DNA of 8,895 nt from DATLCI01 sp035526435 (GCA_035526435.1 DATLCI010000226.1:1-8895); one strand, 5' to 3'. Counted from the stretch's first letter, positions 1 to 6,937 are shown. Notes: a model not told the origin generated them from the sequence alone. Numbers and translations: made by a program.

Positions 1-203
1 GTAAGGTGAAGTGGTTTAACAATGCCAAGGGTTTTGGCTTTATCGGACGTGAAGATGGACCCGACGTTTTCGTGCACTACAGCGCTATCGACTCTGAAGG
101 CTATCGCAGCCTGCAAGAAGGTGACGACGTAGAGTTCGAGATCGCTCAAGGGCAAAAAGGTCCTCAAGCGGAAAAAGTCACCCGCGCTAACGCCAACGCA
201 TAA
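1..203 (+). CDS. csp: Cold-shock domain protein (CspA family), 5' truncated by the window edge
   Basis: Small single-domain RNA/ssDNA-binding protein that acts as an RNA chaperone by melting mRNA secondary structure in the cytoplasm. The frame is open to the left edge and reads KVKWFNNAKGFGFI near the start. The GTG at 6-8 is therefore the internal valine of the family's VKWFN motif, not a start codon, and only a few N-terminal residues should be missing. RNP-1 (KGFGFI) and RNP-2 (VFVHYS) are both intact, followed by the usual C-terminal strands (EGDDVEFEIAQGQKGPQAEKV). The 66 visible residues match the family's usual 65-70. The gene ends at TAA 201-203 and is followed by its own terminator, so it is probably a single-gene transcript. 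Whether it is cold-induced or constitutive cannot be judged, because the 5' UTR lies outside the window. Confidence 0.96.
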   Translation, partial: KVKWFNNAKGFGFIGREDGPDVFVHYSAIDSEGYRSLQEGDDVEFEIAQGQKGPQAEKVTRANANA

Positions 204-236
204 CTGTTAACTCTAAAAACTGCTGCACCTCGTTCG

Positions 237-266
237 ACCCAGCCCCCTTCGGCTGGGTTTTGTTTT
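237..266 (+). terminator. Intrinsic terminator of the cold-shock gene
   Basis: Perfect 8-bp GC-rich stem, ACCCAGCC (237-244) pairing with GGCTGGGT (251-258), with a 6-nt loop CCCTTC. A T-rich tract (TTTTGTTTT, 258-266) overlaps and follows the stem. It lies 33 bp after the cold-shock stop codon and 39 bp before polX, so it separates the two transcripts. Confidence 0.9.
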
Positions 267-305
267 GGGGCCGTCCCCCCGCACCGTTCCGAGCAATGCT
301 AGGCT

Positions 306-2087
306 ATGAAGGCGATGGATAACCGCACCTTGGCCAATGTCCTGTACGAAACTGCTGACCTTCTCGAGGTCGCGAATGAGGACCCCTTTCGCATCCGTTC
401 CTACCGGCGCGCCGCGGAAGCGCTCGAAGCTCATTCCCAGCAGGTAGCGCCCTTCATCTGCGAGAACAATGACAAGGCTGTGCTGGCCATTCCCGGCATT
501 GGCAAGGGCATGCTCGCCAACCTGAAGGAGCTTTGCTCTACCGGAAAACTGCAGCTTCATGCCGACTTGCTTACCAAATACCAACCGGCGATGCTGGACC
601 TGCTTAAGATCTCCGGCCTCGGCCCCAAGACCATCGCCCTGATCTGGGACACCTATCATGTCTGCGATCCTGCCGGAGTCCAGAAGCTCGCTGAAGAGGG
701 CAAGATCCGCACCTTGCCTCGCATGGGTGAAAAAGCCGAGCAGAAGATCCTGAAAGGCATCGCCAGCTTTCTCAGCACCACGGGCCGCTATCATCTCGAC
801 GAAGCCGACACCATTGCGCAGAAAATGATTGCCCACCTCACTGGCTTTCCCGGCGTCGACAAGATTACCCCTGCAGGTTCCTTCCGTCGTGGCCGCGATA
901 CCGTGGGCGACCTCGATATTCTCGTCACCGGAAAAGGTTGCGAAGAAAACAGCCCTAAGCTCGAGGCCATCAAGGACAAAGTCCTGGCCTTCCCCGGCAT
1001 CCTCGAAGTGCTGGTCCGCGGCGATAACAAAGTCAGCTTCAAGCTTCGCAGCGGTATGCAGGTTGATGTTCGCTTGCTCCCGCCCGCCTCCTTCGGCGCT
1101 GCCATGCAGTACTTCACCGGCTCCAAGAACCACAACGTAACGTTGCGCCAGCGCGCGCTGAAGATGGGCTTTACCCTGAATGAGTACGGGCTCTTCGTCT
1201 TAGAAGACGGGAAGGATGAGAAAGGCAAGAACGTCGCGGGCAAGTTCGTTGCCGGCAAGACCGAAGAAGAGGTTTACAAAAAGTTAGGTCTGCCTTACAT
1301 CCCTCCGGAGATGCGCGAGAACTGCGGCGAGATCGATGCCGCCGCCGAGGGCAAACTCCCCGACCTCATCACCCAGGATGACATTCAGGGCGACGTGCAC
1401 ATGCACACCATCGCCACCGACGGTAAGAACACGATTGAAGAGATGGCCCGCGCCGCCAAGGAACGCGGCTATAAATACATGGCCATCACCGACCACTCCA
1501 AGAACCTTGCCTTCGCCAACGGTCTCGACGATGCCCGCGCCCTCGAGCACATCCGCAAGATCCGCGCGGTGTCTGTTCCCGGCATTAAGATCTTCGCCGG
1601 CATTGAGGTCGACATCCTCACCGACGGCGAACTCGACCTCTCCGACTCCGTCCTGGCGGAGATGGACCTGGTCATTGCCAGCATCCATTCCCACTTTCAG
1701 CAAGAACCGGCCAAGATCACCGATCGACTGCTTCGGGTCCTCGACAACAAATACGTCTCCATCGTCGGCCACCCCACGGGACGCATGCTCCTCCGGCGGG
1801 AAGGCTACAAGTTCGACATGGACAAGATCCTCGATCGCGCGGCCAAGAACAAAGTCGCCATGGAACACAATGCTTATCCCGACCGTCTCGATCTGAATGA
1901 TGTCCATCTCCGCATGGCTCGCGAGCGCGGCGTGAAGATCGTTATCAATACTGATGCGCACCACACCACGCATATGGAAAAGATCAAATACGGCATCTTG
2001 CAGGCCCGCCGTGCCTGGCTTACGAAAAAGGACGTACTCAACACCTTGCCGGTAGCCGCTTTTGCCAAAGCCATGAAACGCGCGTAA
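306..2087 (+). CDS. polX: Family X DNA polymerase with C-terminal PHP phosphoesterase domain (PolX)
   Basis: Bacterial PolX fills short gaps in base-excision repair; its PHP domain gives metal-dependent 3'-5' exonuclease and AP-site processing activity. Domain order in the 593 residues: N-terminal 8-kDa-like DNA-binding region with helix-hairpin-helix motifs (AIPGIGKGM at 61-69, ISGLGPKT at 102-109, a third near 137-150); polymerase palm with GSFRR (191-195), the metal aspartates D202 and D204 in GDLD, and D254 in QVDVR; fingers/thumb motif YFTGSKNHN (269-277); then PHP from about 364, with HMH (H365/H367), D372, DH (D396/H397), E434, HSH (H461/H463), GHP (H489) and TDAHH (D550/H552). All expected polymerase and PHP metal ligands appear present, so both activities are plausible. 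The start is uncertain between ATG 306 and ATG 315 (MDNRTLANVL); neither has a good Shine-Dalgarno sequence. No clear promoter was seen after the upstream terminator. The next gene follows after 35 bp and is probably co-transcribed. Confidence 0.97.
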   Translation: MKAMDNRTLANVLYETADLLEVANEDPFRIRSYRRAAEALEAHSQQVAPFICENNDKAVLAIPGIGKGMLANLKELCSTGKLQLHADLLTKYQPAMLDLLKISGLGPKTIALIWDTYHVCDPAGVQKLAEEGKIRTLPRMGEKAEQKILKGIASFLSTTGRYHLDEADTIAQKMIAHLTGFPGVDKITPAGSFRRGRDTVGDLDILVTGKGCEENSPKLEAIKDKVLAFPGILEVLVRGDNKVSFKLRSGMQVDVRLLPPASFGAAMQYFTGSKNHNVTLRQRALKMGFTLNEYGLFVLEDGKDEKGKNVAGKFVAGKTEEEVYKKLGLPYIPPEMRENCGEIDAAAEGKLPDLITQDDIQGDVHMHTIATDGKNTIEEMARAAKERGYKYMAITDHSKNLAFANGLDDARALEHIRKIRAVSVPGIKIFAGIEVDILTDGELDLSDSVLAEMDLVIASIHSHFQQEPAKITDRLLRVLDNKYVSIVGHPTGRMLLRREGYKFDMDKILDRAAKNKVAMEHNAYPDRLDLNDVHLRMARERGVKIVINTDAHHTTHMEKIKYGILQARRAWLTKKDVLNTLPVAAFAKAMKRA

Positions 2088-2122
2088 CTTTTGAATGCAT
2101 CACTTCGGAAAGTGAGGACAGC

Positions 2123-2650
2123 ATGTCGTCCATCAACCTCAGTGGCACCCCGAATAACCAAGCTCCTCCCCGCGAAGGTCTCGCCATCGTTCCCGTGCTG
2201 CTGGCCTTGGGCGTCATCGCTCTGCTGGCCATAGCCGCCTGGCAGGTGCTGGCGCAGCACCCGGTGGGGACCGCCTCCATTGACAAATTGAATGCGGTGG
2301 AAATGCCCGGGGGTGAGCGCGTGGTGGTGGAAATGGAGTTCTCCATGCAGAACACCACGGACAAGCCATTGAAGTATCACAGCGCCGCCATCAAACTCAC
2401 CACGAATCAGGAGTTCAAGGACGAGCCCGCCGCTTCATCGGAAGCTCCACGCATTTACCAATCCTACCCGGCGCTCAAGCAAAGCACGGAGTCGCCGCTC
2501 AAGCAGGGCACAGTGCTGGACCCTGGCGCTACCCTCCGGGGCACCGCCATCGTCGCCTTCCCGGTAAGCAAAGCCGCTTTCGACGCCCGTAAGCAGATCG
2601 AAGCCGACATCTATTTCTTCGAGAAGCCGCCCATCCACGCAAAAAAATAG
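2123..2650 (+). CDS. Single-pass membrane-anchored protein of unknown function (175 aa)
   Basis: I do not recognise the family. Residues 1-19 are polar with a proline-rich stretch. Residues about 20-43 form one hydrophobic helix (LAIVPVLLALGVIALLAIAAW), which reads as a signal anchor. The rest looks like a small beta-rich extracytoplasmic domain: alternating strands such as RVVVEMEFSMQN and ADIYFF, an NTTDKPL turn, and a DPGATLRGTAIVAF segment. This resembles the immunoglobulin-like FxLYD/DUF4352 type in general pattern only; that is inference. ATG 2123 has a good Shine-Dalgarno sequence (GAGGA 2114-2118, 4 nt away), preceded by a short 5-bp hairpin CACTT/AAGTG at 2101-2114. It lies 35 bp after polX, in the same orientation, with no terminator between, so it is probably in the polX transcript; a functional link to repair is not implied. 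Its last codons run into the A-tract of the following terminator. Confidence 0.8.
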   Translation: MSSINLSGTPNNQAPPREGLAIVPVLLALGVIALLAIAAWQVLAQHPVGTASIDKLNAVEMPGGERVVVEMEFSMQNTTDKPLKYHSAAIKLTTNQEFKDEPAASSEAPRIYQSYPALKQSTESPLKQGTVLDPGATLRGTAIVAFPVSKAAFDARKQIEADIYFFEKPPIHAKK

Positions 2651-2677
2651 ACCCGGCGGTCGCCGGGCCTGATTTTT
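2641..2677. terminator. Bidirectional intrinsic terminator between convergent genes
   Basis: GC stem CCCGGC (2652-2657) pairs with GCCGGG (2662-2667) across the loop GGTC. On the plus strand a TTTTT run follows at 2673-2677. On the minus strand the A-run at 2641-2647 reads as TTTTTTT just after the stem. It therefore serves both the 175-aa gene ending at 2650 and the minus-strand coiled-coil gene ending at 2689. The minus-strand version has the longer U-tract. Confidence 0.87.
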
Positions 2678-2688
2678 GCTGACAACGA

Positions 2689-3510
2689 TTATTTCACTGC
2701 GGTCACAGTCACCGACTTCGGCGTGGATATGTATCCGGTCACGCGGTCTTTATCCACATTGAACACTACCAACTCATAGAGCAGTTTGTCGCGTCCCGTG
2801 TAGAACTGCAGGGGCTCGTTGACGGTCTTGTCTTTCTTCTCGATGGTACGGTCGTCAGCCAGCACGTTCAATGTGTACTTGCCCCTCTTTTTGTCAGCCT
2901 TTTTCAATGCCAGGCTGACCGTCGAAACCGGCACGGGACTCTTTCCCTTATTCAAAGAGAACTCGAAATAGTTGCGGTCGCCTTTGTGCTTCAAAATCTC
3001 CAGCTCTTCGCGCGTGGTCGCGATCAGACCGCTCTGTAATCCTAGATCACCGATCGTCCTCTCCAGTTTCGCCTTGGTCGCTTCCAGATCAGTCTTCGTC
3101 GCGGTTACCTCACTCTTTACACCGCCGACGTCACCCTTCACTCCAGCGATCTCTCCCGTCACGCTGCCCAGCACCGCTTGCTGCTTCAGTTGTTCTTCGC
3201 TTAAGCGACTTTCCGAGGCCTGCTGCTGACGGCGCAACTCCGCCGACCGGTTCGCGATCTCTTTCTGCGTCGCGCCCACTTTTTCATCCAGGCTGTTATT
3301 GGTGGCTTCAATCTTTGATTGAGCCGCGGCGATCTTGCTTCCAAGCTTCTCTTCCGCCGCCTTTTGCTTGGCTTCCAGCAGCTCGATCCGCTCATTCAGC
3401 TTGTAGCTGAATCCCAAAGAAAACAGGAGCGCGACTCCGATGACTCCGAAAACAACGTTCCGCACCGTGTTGCTGTTGGCATCCTGCGCCACTTGGACTT
3501 CGTCAGACAT
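2689..3510 (-). CDS. Membrane-anchored coiled-coil protein of unknown function (273 aa)
   Basis: I do not recognise the family. The visible layout is a short polar N-terminus (1-17), one transmembrane helix (about 18-36, VVFGVIGVALLFSLGF), a long Lys/Glu/Ala/Gln-rich coiled coil (about 38-175), and a C-terminal beta-rich domain (about 178-273, with FEFSLNKG, KYTLNVLADD and VTVTAV strands). Within the coiled coil, residues 117-158 make six uninterrupted seven-residue units with V or T at the first position, mostly K at the second and V/L/I at the fifth (for example VKGDVGG, VKSEVTA, TKTDLEA). Topology is probably N-in with the coiled coil and C-terminal domain outside the cytoplasmic membrane; that is inference. 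ATG 3510 has a good Shine-Dalgarno sequence (AGAGG, plus-strand 3516-3520, 5 nt away) and a strong promoter upstream. It is monocistronic, convergent with the 175-aa gene and divergent from the sortase. A role as a periplasmic spacer or scaffold is conceivable but unproven. Confidence 0.85.
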   Translation of the reverse strand: MSDEVQVAQDANSNTVRNVVFGVIGVALLFSLGFSYKLNERIELLEAKQKAAEEKLGSKIAAAQSKIEATNNSLDEKVGATQKEIANRSAELRRQQQASESRLSEEQLKQQAVLGSVTGEIAGVKGDVGGVKSEVTATKTDLEATKAKLERTIGDLGLQSGLIATTREELEILKHKGDRNYFEFSLNKGKSPVPVSTVSLALKKADKKRGKYTLNVLADDRTIEKKDKTVNEPLQFYTGRDKLLYELVVFNVDKDRVTGYISTPKSVTVTAVK

Positions 3511-3559
3511 GCAAGCCTCTTTTACTGCTTTTGATTTGGATTACTTGGGGTATCAACCG

Positions 3560-3588
3560 ATTTTACTTGGTTTCGCCATCACTCTCAA
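3560..3588 (-). promoter_or_regulatory. Sigma-70-type promoter of the coiled-coil gene
   Basis: Read on the minus strand: -35 TTGAGA (plus-strand 3583-3588, 5/6 match to TTGACA), exactly 17 bp of spacer, and -10 TAAAAT (plus-strand 3560-3565, 5/6 match to TATAAT). Transcription would start near 3553, giving a leader of about 40 nt that holds the AGAGG ribosome site. It is the best promoter by eye in the window. Confidence 0.72.
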
Positions 3589-3691
3589 TCGCCATTTACA
3601 ACTAAGTCACTAGGAAACAACTACTTACGGAACCCCACCTCCACTTCTGACGGCAGGCAATAGAGTCCGCGAGTTCTGCATCCAAACCCGT

Positions 3692-4312
3692 GTGGCCCTC
3701 AAAGGTTTTTTAAGACAACATTTTCCCCTCGTACTCACCATCGTTGGCGTCTTCCTCCTCGGTTTTGTGGGGAGTGAATACTACGGCATGTACAGTGAGC
3801 AGAAGCGGCTTACCCAGGAATGGGAGCAGCAGAATGCTCCTGCCAAGCCCGGCGAGACTCGCGTGGCGCATGATGGCCTTACCCGGGTTGAGATCCCCAG
3901 GATCAGCCTCGACGCCATCGTTGTTGAAGGCGCTTCCCGCAAGCAGCTCAAACTTGGTCCCGGACGCATTACCACCAGCGCCCGTCCCGGTGAGGTCGGC
4001 AACTCGGTGATCACCGGCCACCGCGACACTTTCTTCCGCCACATCTACGAGCTGAGCAAGGGAGATGACATTCTCATCCGGCGCAATGGTGAGGTCTTCC
4101 GCTATCGCGTGACCGGAAAGCGCATCGTTGATCCCTCAGACGTCTCAGTCATCAAGCCAACGAAGGACGCGCAGCTTACCCTCATCACCTGTTATCCCAC
4201 TTACTTCATCGGCCCTGCGCCGGAACGCCTGGTCATTTTCTCCAAGCTGGAAGAGGCGAAACCGGAGTCAGTGACCGGGACGACTAACGGCGCAATTGTT
4301 CCCGCGAACTGA
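3692..4312 (+). CDS. Class D-like sortase (cysteine transpeptidase)
   Basis: Sortases cut a C-terminal sorting motif (typically LPxTG-like) in exported proteins and join the product to an amine on the envelope. The 206 residues hold an N-terminal transmembrane helix (about 11-28, FPLVLTIVGVFLLGFVG), a linker, and the sortase beta-barrel. The catalytic triad is visible: H110 in VITGHRD, C167 in TLITCYP, and R179 in APERLVIFS. The TLITCYPxYFxGxAPxR pattern is typical of class D sortases, but subclass is inference. The start is taken as GTG 3692 because it precedes the membrane helix; it lacks a clear Shine-Dalgarno sequence, and the first in-frame ATG (3788) would remove the anchor. The C-terminal tail after about 187 is low-complexity and outside the fold. 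I saw no LPxTG-like sorting signal in any protein of this window, so its substrate lies elsewhere. The gene is divergent from the coiled-coil gene across a 181-bp gap. Confidence 0.9.
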   Translation: MALKGFLRQHFPLVLTIVGVFLLGFVGSEYYGMYSEQKRLTQEWEQQNAPAKPGETRVAHDGLTRVEIPRISLDAIVVEGASRKQLKLGPGRITTSARPGEVGNSVITGHRDTFFRHIYELSKGDDILIRRNGEVFRYRVTGKRIVDPSDVSVIKPTKDAQLTLITCYPTYFIGPAPERLVIFSKLEEAKPESVTGTTNGAIVPAN

Positions 4313-4354
4313 CCGTCTTTTCGAACTGACCGTTCTTTCAATCTGAGCTCTTTT
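4305..4354 (+). repeat. Three tandem copies of a ~17-bp unit across the sortase stop codon
   Basis: Copy 1 (4305-4321) and copy 2 (4322-4338) share the 12-mer CGAACTGACCGT, each followed by a short CT/T-rich tail. A degenerate third copy (4339-4354, CAATCTGAGCTCTTTT) follows directly, matching at about 13 positions with one gap. Copy 1 encodes the end of the sortase, including its TGA at 4310-4312. The array fills most of the space before thiO and could be a slippage product or a binding-site array. Confidence 0.7.
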
Positions 4355-4359
4355 ACAAT
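4354..4359 (+). promoter_or_regulatory. Candidate -10 box (TACAAT) for a leaderless thiO transcript
   Basis: TACAAT matches TATAAT at 5/6 positions. It ends 7 nt before the GTG start of the glycine oxidase gene, so transcription would begin at or next to the start codon. No good -35 hexamer lies at the proper distance: the CTGACC of repeat copy 2 (4326-4331) is about 22 bp away, which is too far. There is no Shine-Dalgarno sequence before the GTG, which fits leaderless initiation. Confidence 0.42.
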
Positions 4360-4366
4360 CAAACCT

Positions 4367-5422
4367 GTGAACAAGCTCGACGCTCTCGACGTGATTGTGA
4401 TCGGCGCTGGCATCATCGGTGTCTCCATCTCGCTCGAGTTGCGCCGTCGCGGACTGGAAGTCCTGGTCCTCGATCGCGGCGAGCCGGGAGGTGAAGCCTC
4501 CTCTGCCGGGGCCGGCATGTTGGCTGCCACCGAAGTGGATGGCCCTCCGCAACTTCGTGAGTTCGCCCGGCAAAGCGCCCTGCTCTTCCCCGCATTCGTT
4601 CGCGCCGCCGAGTCTGATTCCGGTCTCTCTATCGACTTCAATCGCCACGGTGCCATTTGCCTCGGCGATGAGCCTTGTCAGAGTGGCCAGCGATTGACCG
4701 ACGCCCAACTTGTCGCGCTGGAACCTTCACTGGCTGCTTCGAGCCTGCCTGCCTGGTTCCTCACCGAAGACTTCGTTGATCCTCGTACATTGATGCCCGC
4801 CCTGATCGAATCCGCCAGAAGACTTGGGGTCCACATCCACAGCGGCTCCGAAGTTGCTACTTTGATGAACGACGATGCGAAAGTTCTGGGCGTGCTCACC
4901 TCGCGTACGGAGTTCCGTGCGCCTAGGGTGATCAATTGCTGTGGGGCCTGGTCGTCTGCCTTTTCCCCCGAAATACCTGTCCGCCCAGTCAAGGGACATA
5001 TGGTTTCTCTGATCCCTGCTCGCCCCCATCCCATCCGCCACGTCCTCCGTTATCGTGAAGCCGACGTTTATCTGGTGCCTCGCCGTGACGGTCACATTGT
5101 GGTAGGTTCCACCGTCGAGGAGGCCGGCTTCGACAAGCGCGTTGACCCCGACATCATCAATCGCCTTCACCAGCTTGCCGCCGACATTCTTCCCGAGCTC
5201 GGCGAGGCCCGCATCCACCAAAGCTGGGCCGGCCTGCGCCCCTGCACGCCGGACAGACTTCCCATTTTGGGCCCGGGCCCCCTCTCCGGTTACTTTCTCG
5301 CCACCGGACACTTCCGCAACGGCATTCTTCTCGCTCCCGCCACGGCCATGGCCATGGCTGACCTGGTCACCGGCGCCAAACCCCGAATCGACCTGTCTCC
5401 ATTCAGCCCAGCGCGTTTTTGA
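4367..5422 (+). CDS. thiO: Glycine oxidase, ThiO-type FAD-dependent amine oxidase
   Basis: ThiO oxidises glycine to iminoglycine (dehydroglycine) with FAD, releasing hydrogen peroxide, to supply the thiazole part of thiamine. The 351 residues belong to the D-amino-acid oxidase fold: N-terminal Rossmann motif VIGAGIIG (11-18), with the acidic residue closing the ADP-binding strand at D36; the EASSAGAGML segment (43-52) near the flavin; and a C-terminal half containing VYLVPR (Y235), WAGLRPCTPD (R291) and GHFRNGILLAPAT (R317). From memory these three correspond to the substrate-binding Tyr and two Arg of Bacillus subtilis glycine oxidase, with matching spacing. Length is close to the family's usual 360-370. 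The start is GTG 4367, immediately upstream of the Rossmann strand, with no Shine-Dalgarno sequence. No thiS, thiG or other thi genes are adjacent here, so the assignment to thiamine synthesis rests on sequence alone; another small-amine oxidase of the family remains possible. Confidence 0.87.
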   Translation: MNKLDALDVIVIGAGIIGVSISLELRRRGLEVLVLDRGEPGGEASSAGAGMLAATEVDGPPQLREFARQSALLFPAFVRAAESDSGLSIDFNRHGAICLGDEPCQSGQRLTDAQLVALEPSLAASSLPAWFLTEDFVDPRTLMPALIESARRLGVHIHSGSEVATLMNDDAKVLGVLTSRTEFRAPRVINCCGAWSSAFSPEIPVRPVKGHMVSLIPARPHPIRHVLRYREADVYLVPRRDGHIVVGSTVEEAGFDKRVDPDIINRLHQLAADILPELGEARIHQSWAGLRPCTPDRLPILGPGPLSGYFLATGHFRNGILLAPATAMAMADLVTGAKPRIDLSPFSPARF

Positions 5423-5468
5423 GCTTGCTTCCCGCACCTGGCCTCGCGGTCTGCTCATCTAAGGGATG

Positions 5469-5474
5469 TATACT
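5469..5474 (+). promoter_or_regulatory. Candidate -10 box for the M20 peptidase gene
   Basis: TATACT (5/6 match to TATAAT) lies in the 92-bp gap between thiO and the peptidase gene. No convincing -35 sits 16-18 bp upstream (the position reads GCGGTC). Transcription would begin near 5481 and give a leader of about 34 nt. Confidence 0.4.
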
Positions 5475-5514
5475 AGAGAGTTAAATCACCCTCCCCAGGA
5501 GCAATCGACTCTTC

Positions 5515-6894
5515 ATGCCGACCACTGCCGTTGACTACGTCAAGGACCAAGCCAACCAGAAGCGTTTTCTGGACGAATTAAAGACATTGCTTCGCATCCC
5601 GAGTGTCAGCACACTCCCGGAGCACAAGGGCGACGTCCGCAAAGCGGCCCAGTTCCTGGCCGACGACCTTAAACGCATTGGCATGGAAAACGTGGAGATC
5701 ATTGAGACCGCTGGGCATCCGCTGGTGTATGCCGATTGGCTGCATGCCGCAGGCAAGCCTACCGTCCTTAGCTATGGTCATTACGACGTGCAGCCCCCGG
5801 ACCCGCTCGACGAATGGAATACCCCGCCCTTCGAACCTACGGAACGCAATGGCAACATCTATGCCCGCGGTGCCGTTGACGACAAAGGCCAGATGTATAT
5901 GCACCTCAAGGCCATCGAAGCCCTCATGAAGGCCGGCGACGGAAAACTCCCGGTGAATCTCCGCGTCTTGCTGGAAGGTGAGGAAGAAGTCGGCGGTGAA
6001 GCCATCGCTAAGTTCGTGAAAGAGAATCCGGCCCGCCTCAAAGCCGATTTTGCCCTCGTCTCCGACACTGAAATGTTCGCGCCTGACCTGCCTACGCTGA
6101 ACGTCGGCCTCCGCGGCCTTATCTACACTGAGATTGAAGCTGTAGGCGCTAAGGTGGACCTTCATTCGGGTATCTACGGCGGTGTAGCTCCCAACCCTTT
6201 CTTTGCCTTGATCCATGTGATCAGCAAGCTTAAAGACGAGAACGGCAAGATCCTCATTCCCGGCTTCTATGACAAGGTCCAGAAGCCGACCGAAGCCGAG
6301 TTGAACGCGTGGAAATCGCTGCCCTTCGACGAAAAGGAATACCTCGAGAAGGAAGTCGGCTCCAAGGAATTGACGGGAGAGCCCGGCTTCTCCGTGCAGG
6401 AACGCACGTGGTCGCGTCCGACGCTGGAAGTTCACGGCATGCCCGGCGGATTCATCGGGGCCGGCGCCAAGACCGTGATCCCGGCCAAAGCTACGGCCAA
6501 GGTATCCATGCGGCTGGTTCCCGCCATGGACCCAGACGATATCTTCAAGCGCTACAAAGATTACGTTCTCAGTCTTACGCCAAAAGGCGTCACCCTGAAC
6601 GTAAAGTGCCTTTCCGCCGGCGAACCCATCGTTATCCGGACGGACAACCCCTATGTCGCCGCCTCCACCGCTGCTATGAAAGAAGTCTTTGGCAAGGAGA
6701 CGGTTTATATCCGCTCCGGCGGTTCCATCCCCATCGTCGGCGAATTTGAACGGCACTTGAAGATTCCCAGCGTGATGATGGGCTTTGGTCTGCCCGACGA
6801 CAACCTCCATGCCCCCAACGAGAAGTTCCATATCCCCAACTTCTACCGCGGCATTGAATCCATCGTACGGTTCTTACAAAAGCTCGGGCAGTAG
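5515..6894 (+). CDS. M20-family metallopeptidase (CNDP-like dipeptidase)
   Basis: Cytosolic di-zinc aminoacyl peptidase; members cleave dipeptides or related amide bonds, and the exact substrate cannot be read from sequence. The 459 residues show the full M20 active site: YGHYDVQPP (H89, with D91 assisting), GAVDDKGQ (D122 as bridging ligand), EGEEEVGG (general-base Glu E157 and metal Glu E158), VSDTEM (D184), and LHAPNE near the C-terminus (H432). The inserted lid/dimerisation domain runs from about 200 to 370 and carries DLHSG (H217). Length, and the PDPLDEWNTPPF segment after the first motif, fit the carnosinase/CNDP-like branch better than the shorter DapE or ArgE. There is no signal peptide. 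ATG 5515 is the only plausible start; the nearest Shine-Dalgarno-like AGGAG (5497-5501) is 13 nt away, unusually far. It is probably transcribed alone. Confidence 0.93.
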   Translation: MPTTAVDYVKDQANQKRFLDELKTLLRIPSVSTLPEHKGDVRKAAQFLADDLKRIGMENVEIIETAGHPLVYADWLHAAGKPTVLSYGHYDVQPPDPLDEWNTPPFEPTERNGNIYARGAVDDKGQMYMHLKAIEALMKAGDGKLPVNLRVLLEGEEEVGGEAIAKFVKENPARLKADFALVSDTEMFAPDLPTLNVGLRGLIYTEIEAVGAKVDLHSGIYGGVAPNPFFALIHVISKLKDENGKILIPGFYDKVQKPTEAELNAWKSLPFDEKEYLEKEVGSKELTGEPGFSVQERTWSRPTLEVHGMPGGFIGAGAKTVIPAKATAKVSMRLVPAMDPDDIFKRYKDYVLSLTPKGVTLNVKCLSAGEPIVIRTDNPYVAASTAAMKEVFGKETVYIRSGGSIPIVGEFERHLKIPSVMMGFGLPDDNLHAPNEKFHIPNFYRGIESIVRFLQKLGQ

Positions 6895-6937
6895 GCGCAA
6901 CCACCGCCGGTACCAGGCGGACATCCCCGGCGCTCAT

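Noticed and set aside
6..8. GTG as start codon of the cold-shock gene
   Set aside because: It encodes the conserved valine of VKWFN, and the frame continues upstream to the window edge.
260..305. Promoter directly upstream of polX
   Set aside because: No pair of hexamers with acceptable match and spacing was found between the cold-shock terminator and the polX start.
213..1133. 306-codon minus-strand open frame opposite polX
   Set aside because: It runs across the cold-shock terminator and the polX N-terminal domain and has no recognisable motif; a shadow of polX codon use.
3595..3627. TTTACA with downstream TACTTA as a sortase promoter
   Set aside because: The spacing is 21 bp and the -10 match is poor; no supported plus-strand promoter was found in the 181-bp divergent gap.
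4727..5458. 243-codon minus-strand open frame opposite thiO
   Set aside because: The thiO frame carries clear FAD and active-site motifs; the antisense frame has none.
5578..6831. 417-codon open frame on the minus strand opposite the M20 peptidase gene
   Set aside because: The plus-strand gene has every M20 active-site motif. The antisense frame shows no family motif and is explained by GC-rich codon bias.
6904..6920. Hairpin CCGCC/GGCGG after the M20 gene as a terminator
   Set aside because: Only a 5-bp stem with a 7-nt loop and no T-run after it; too weak to call.
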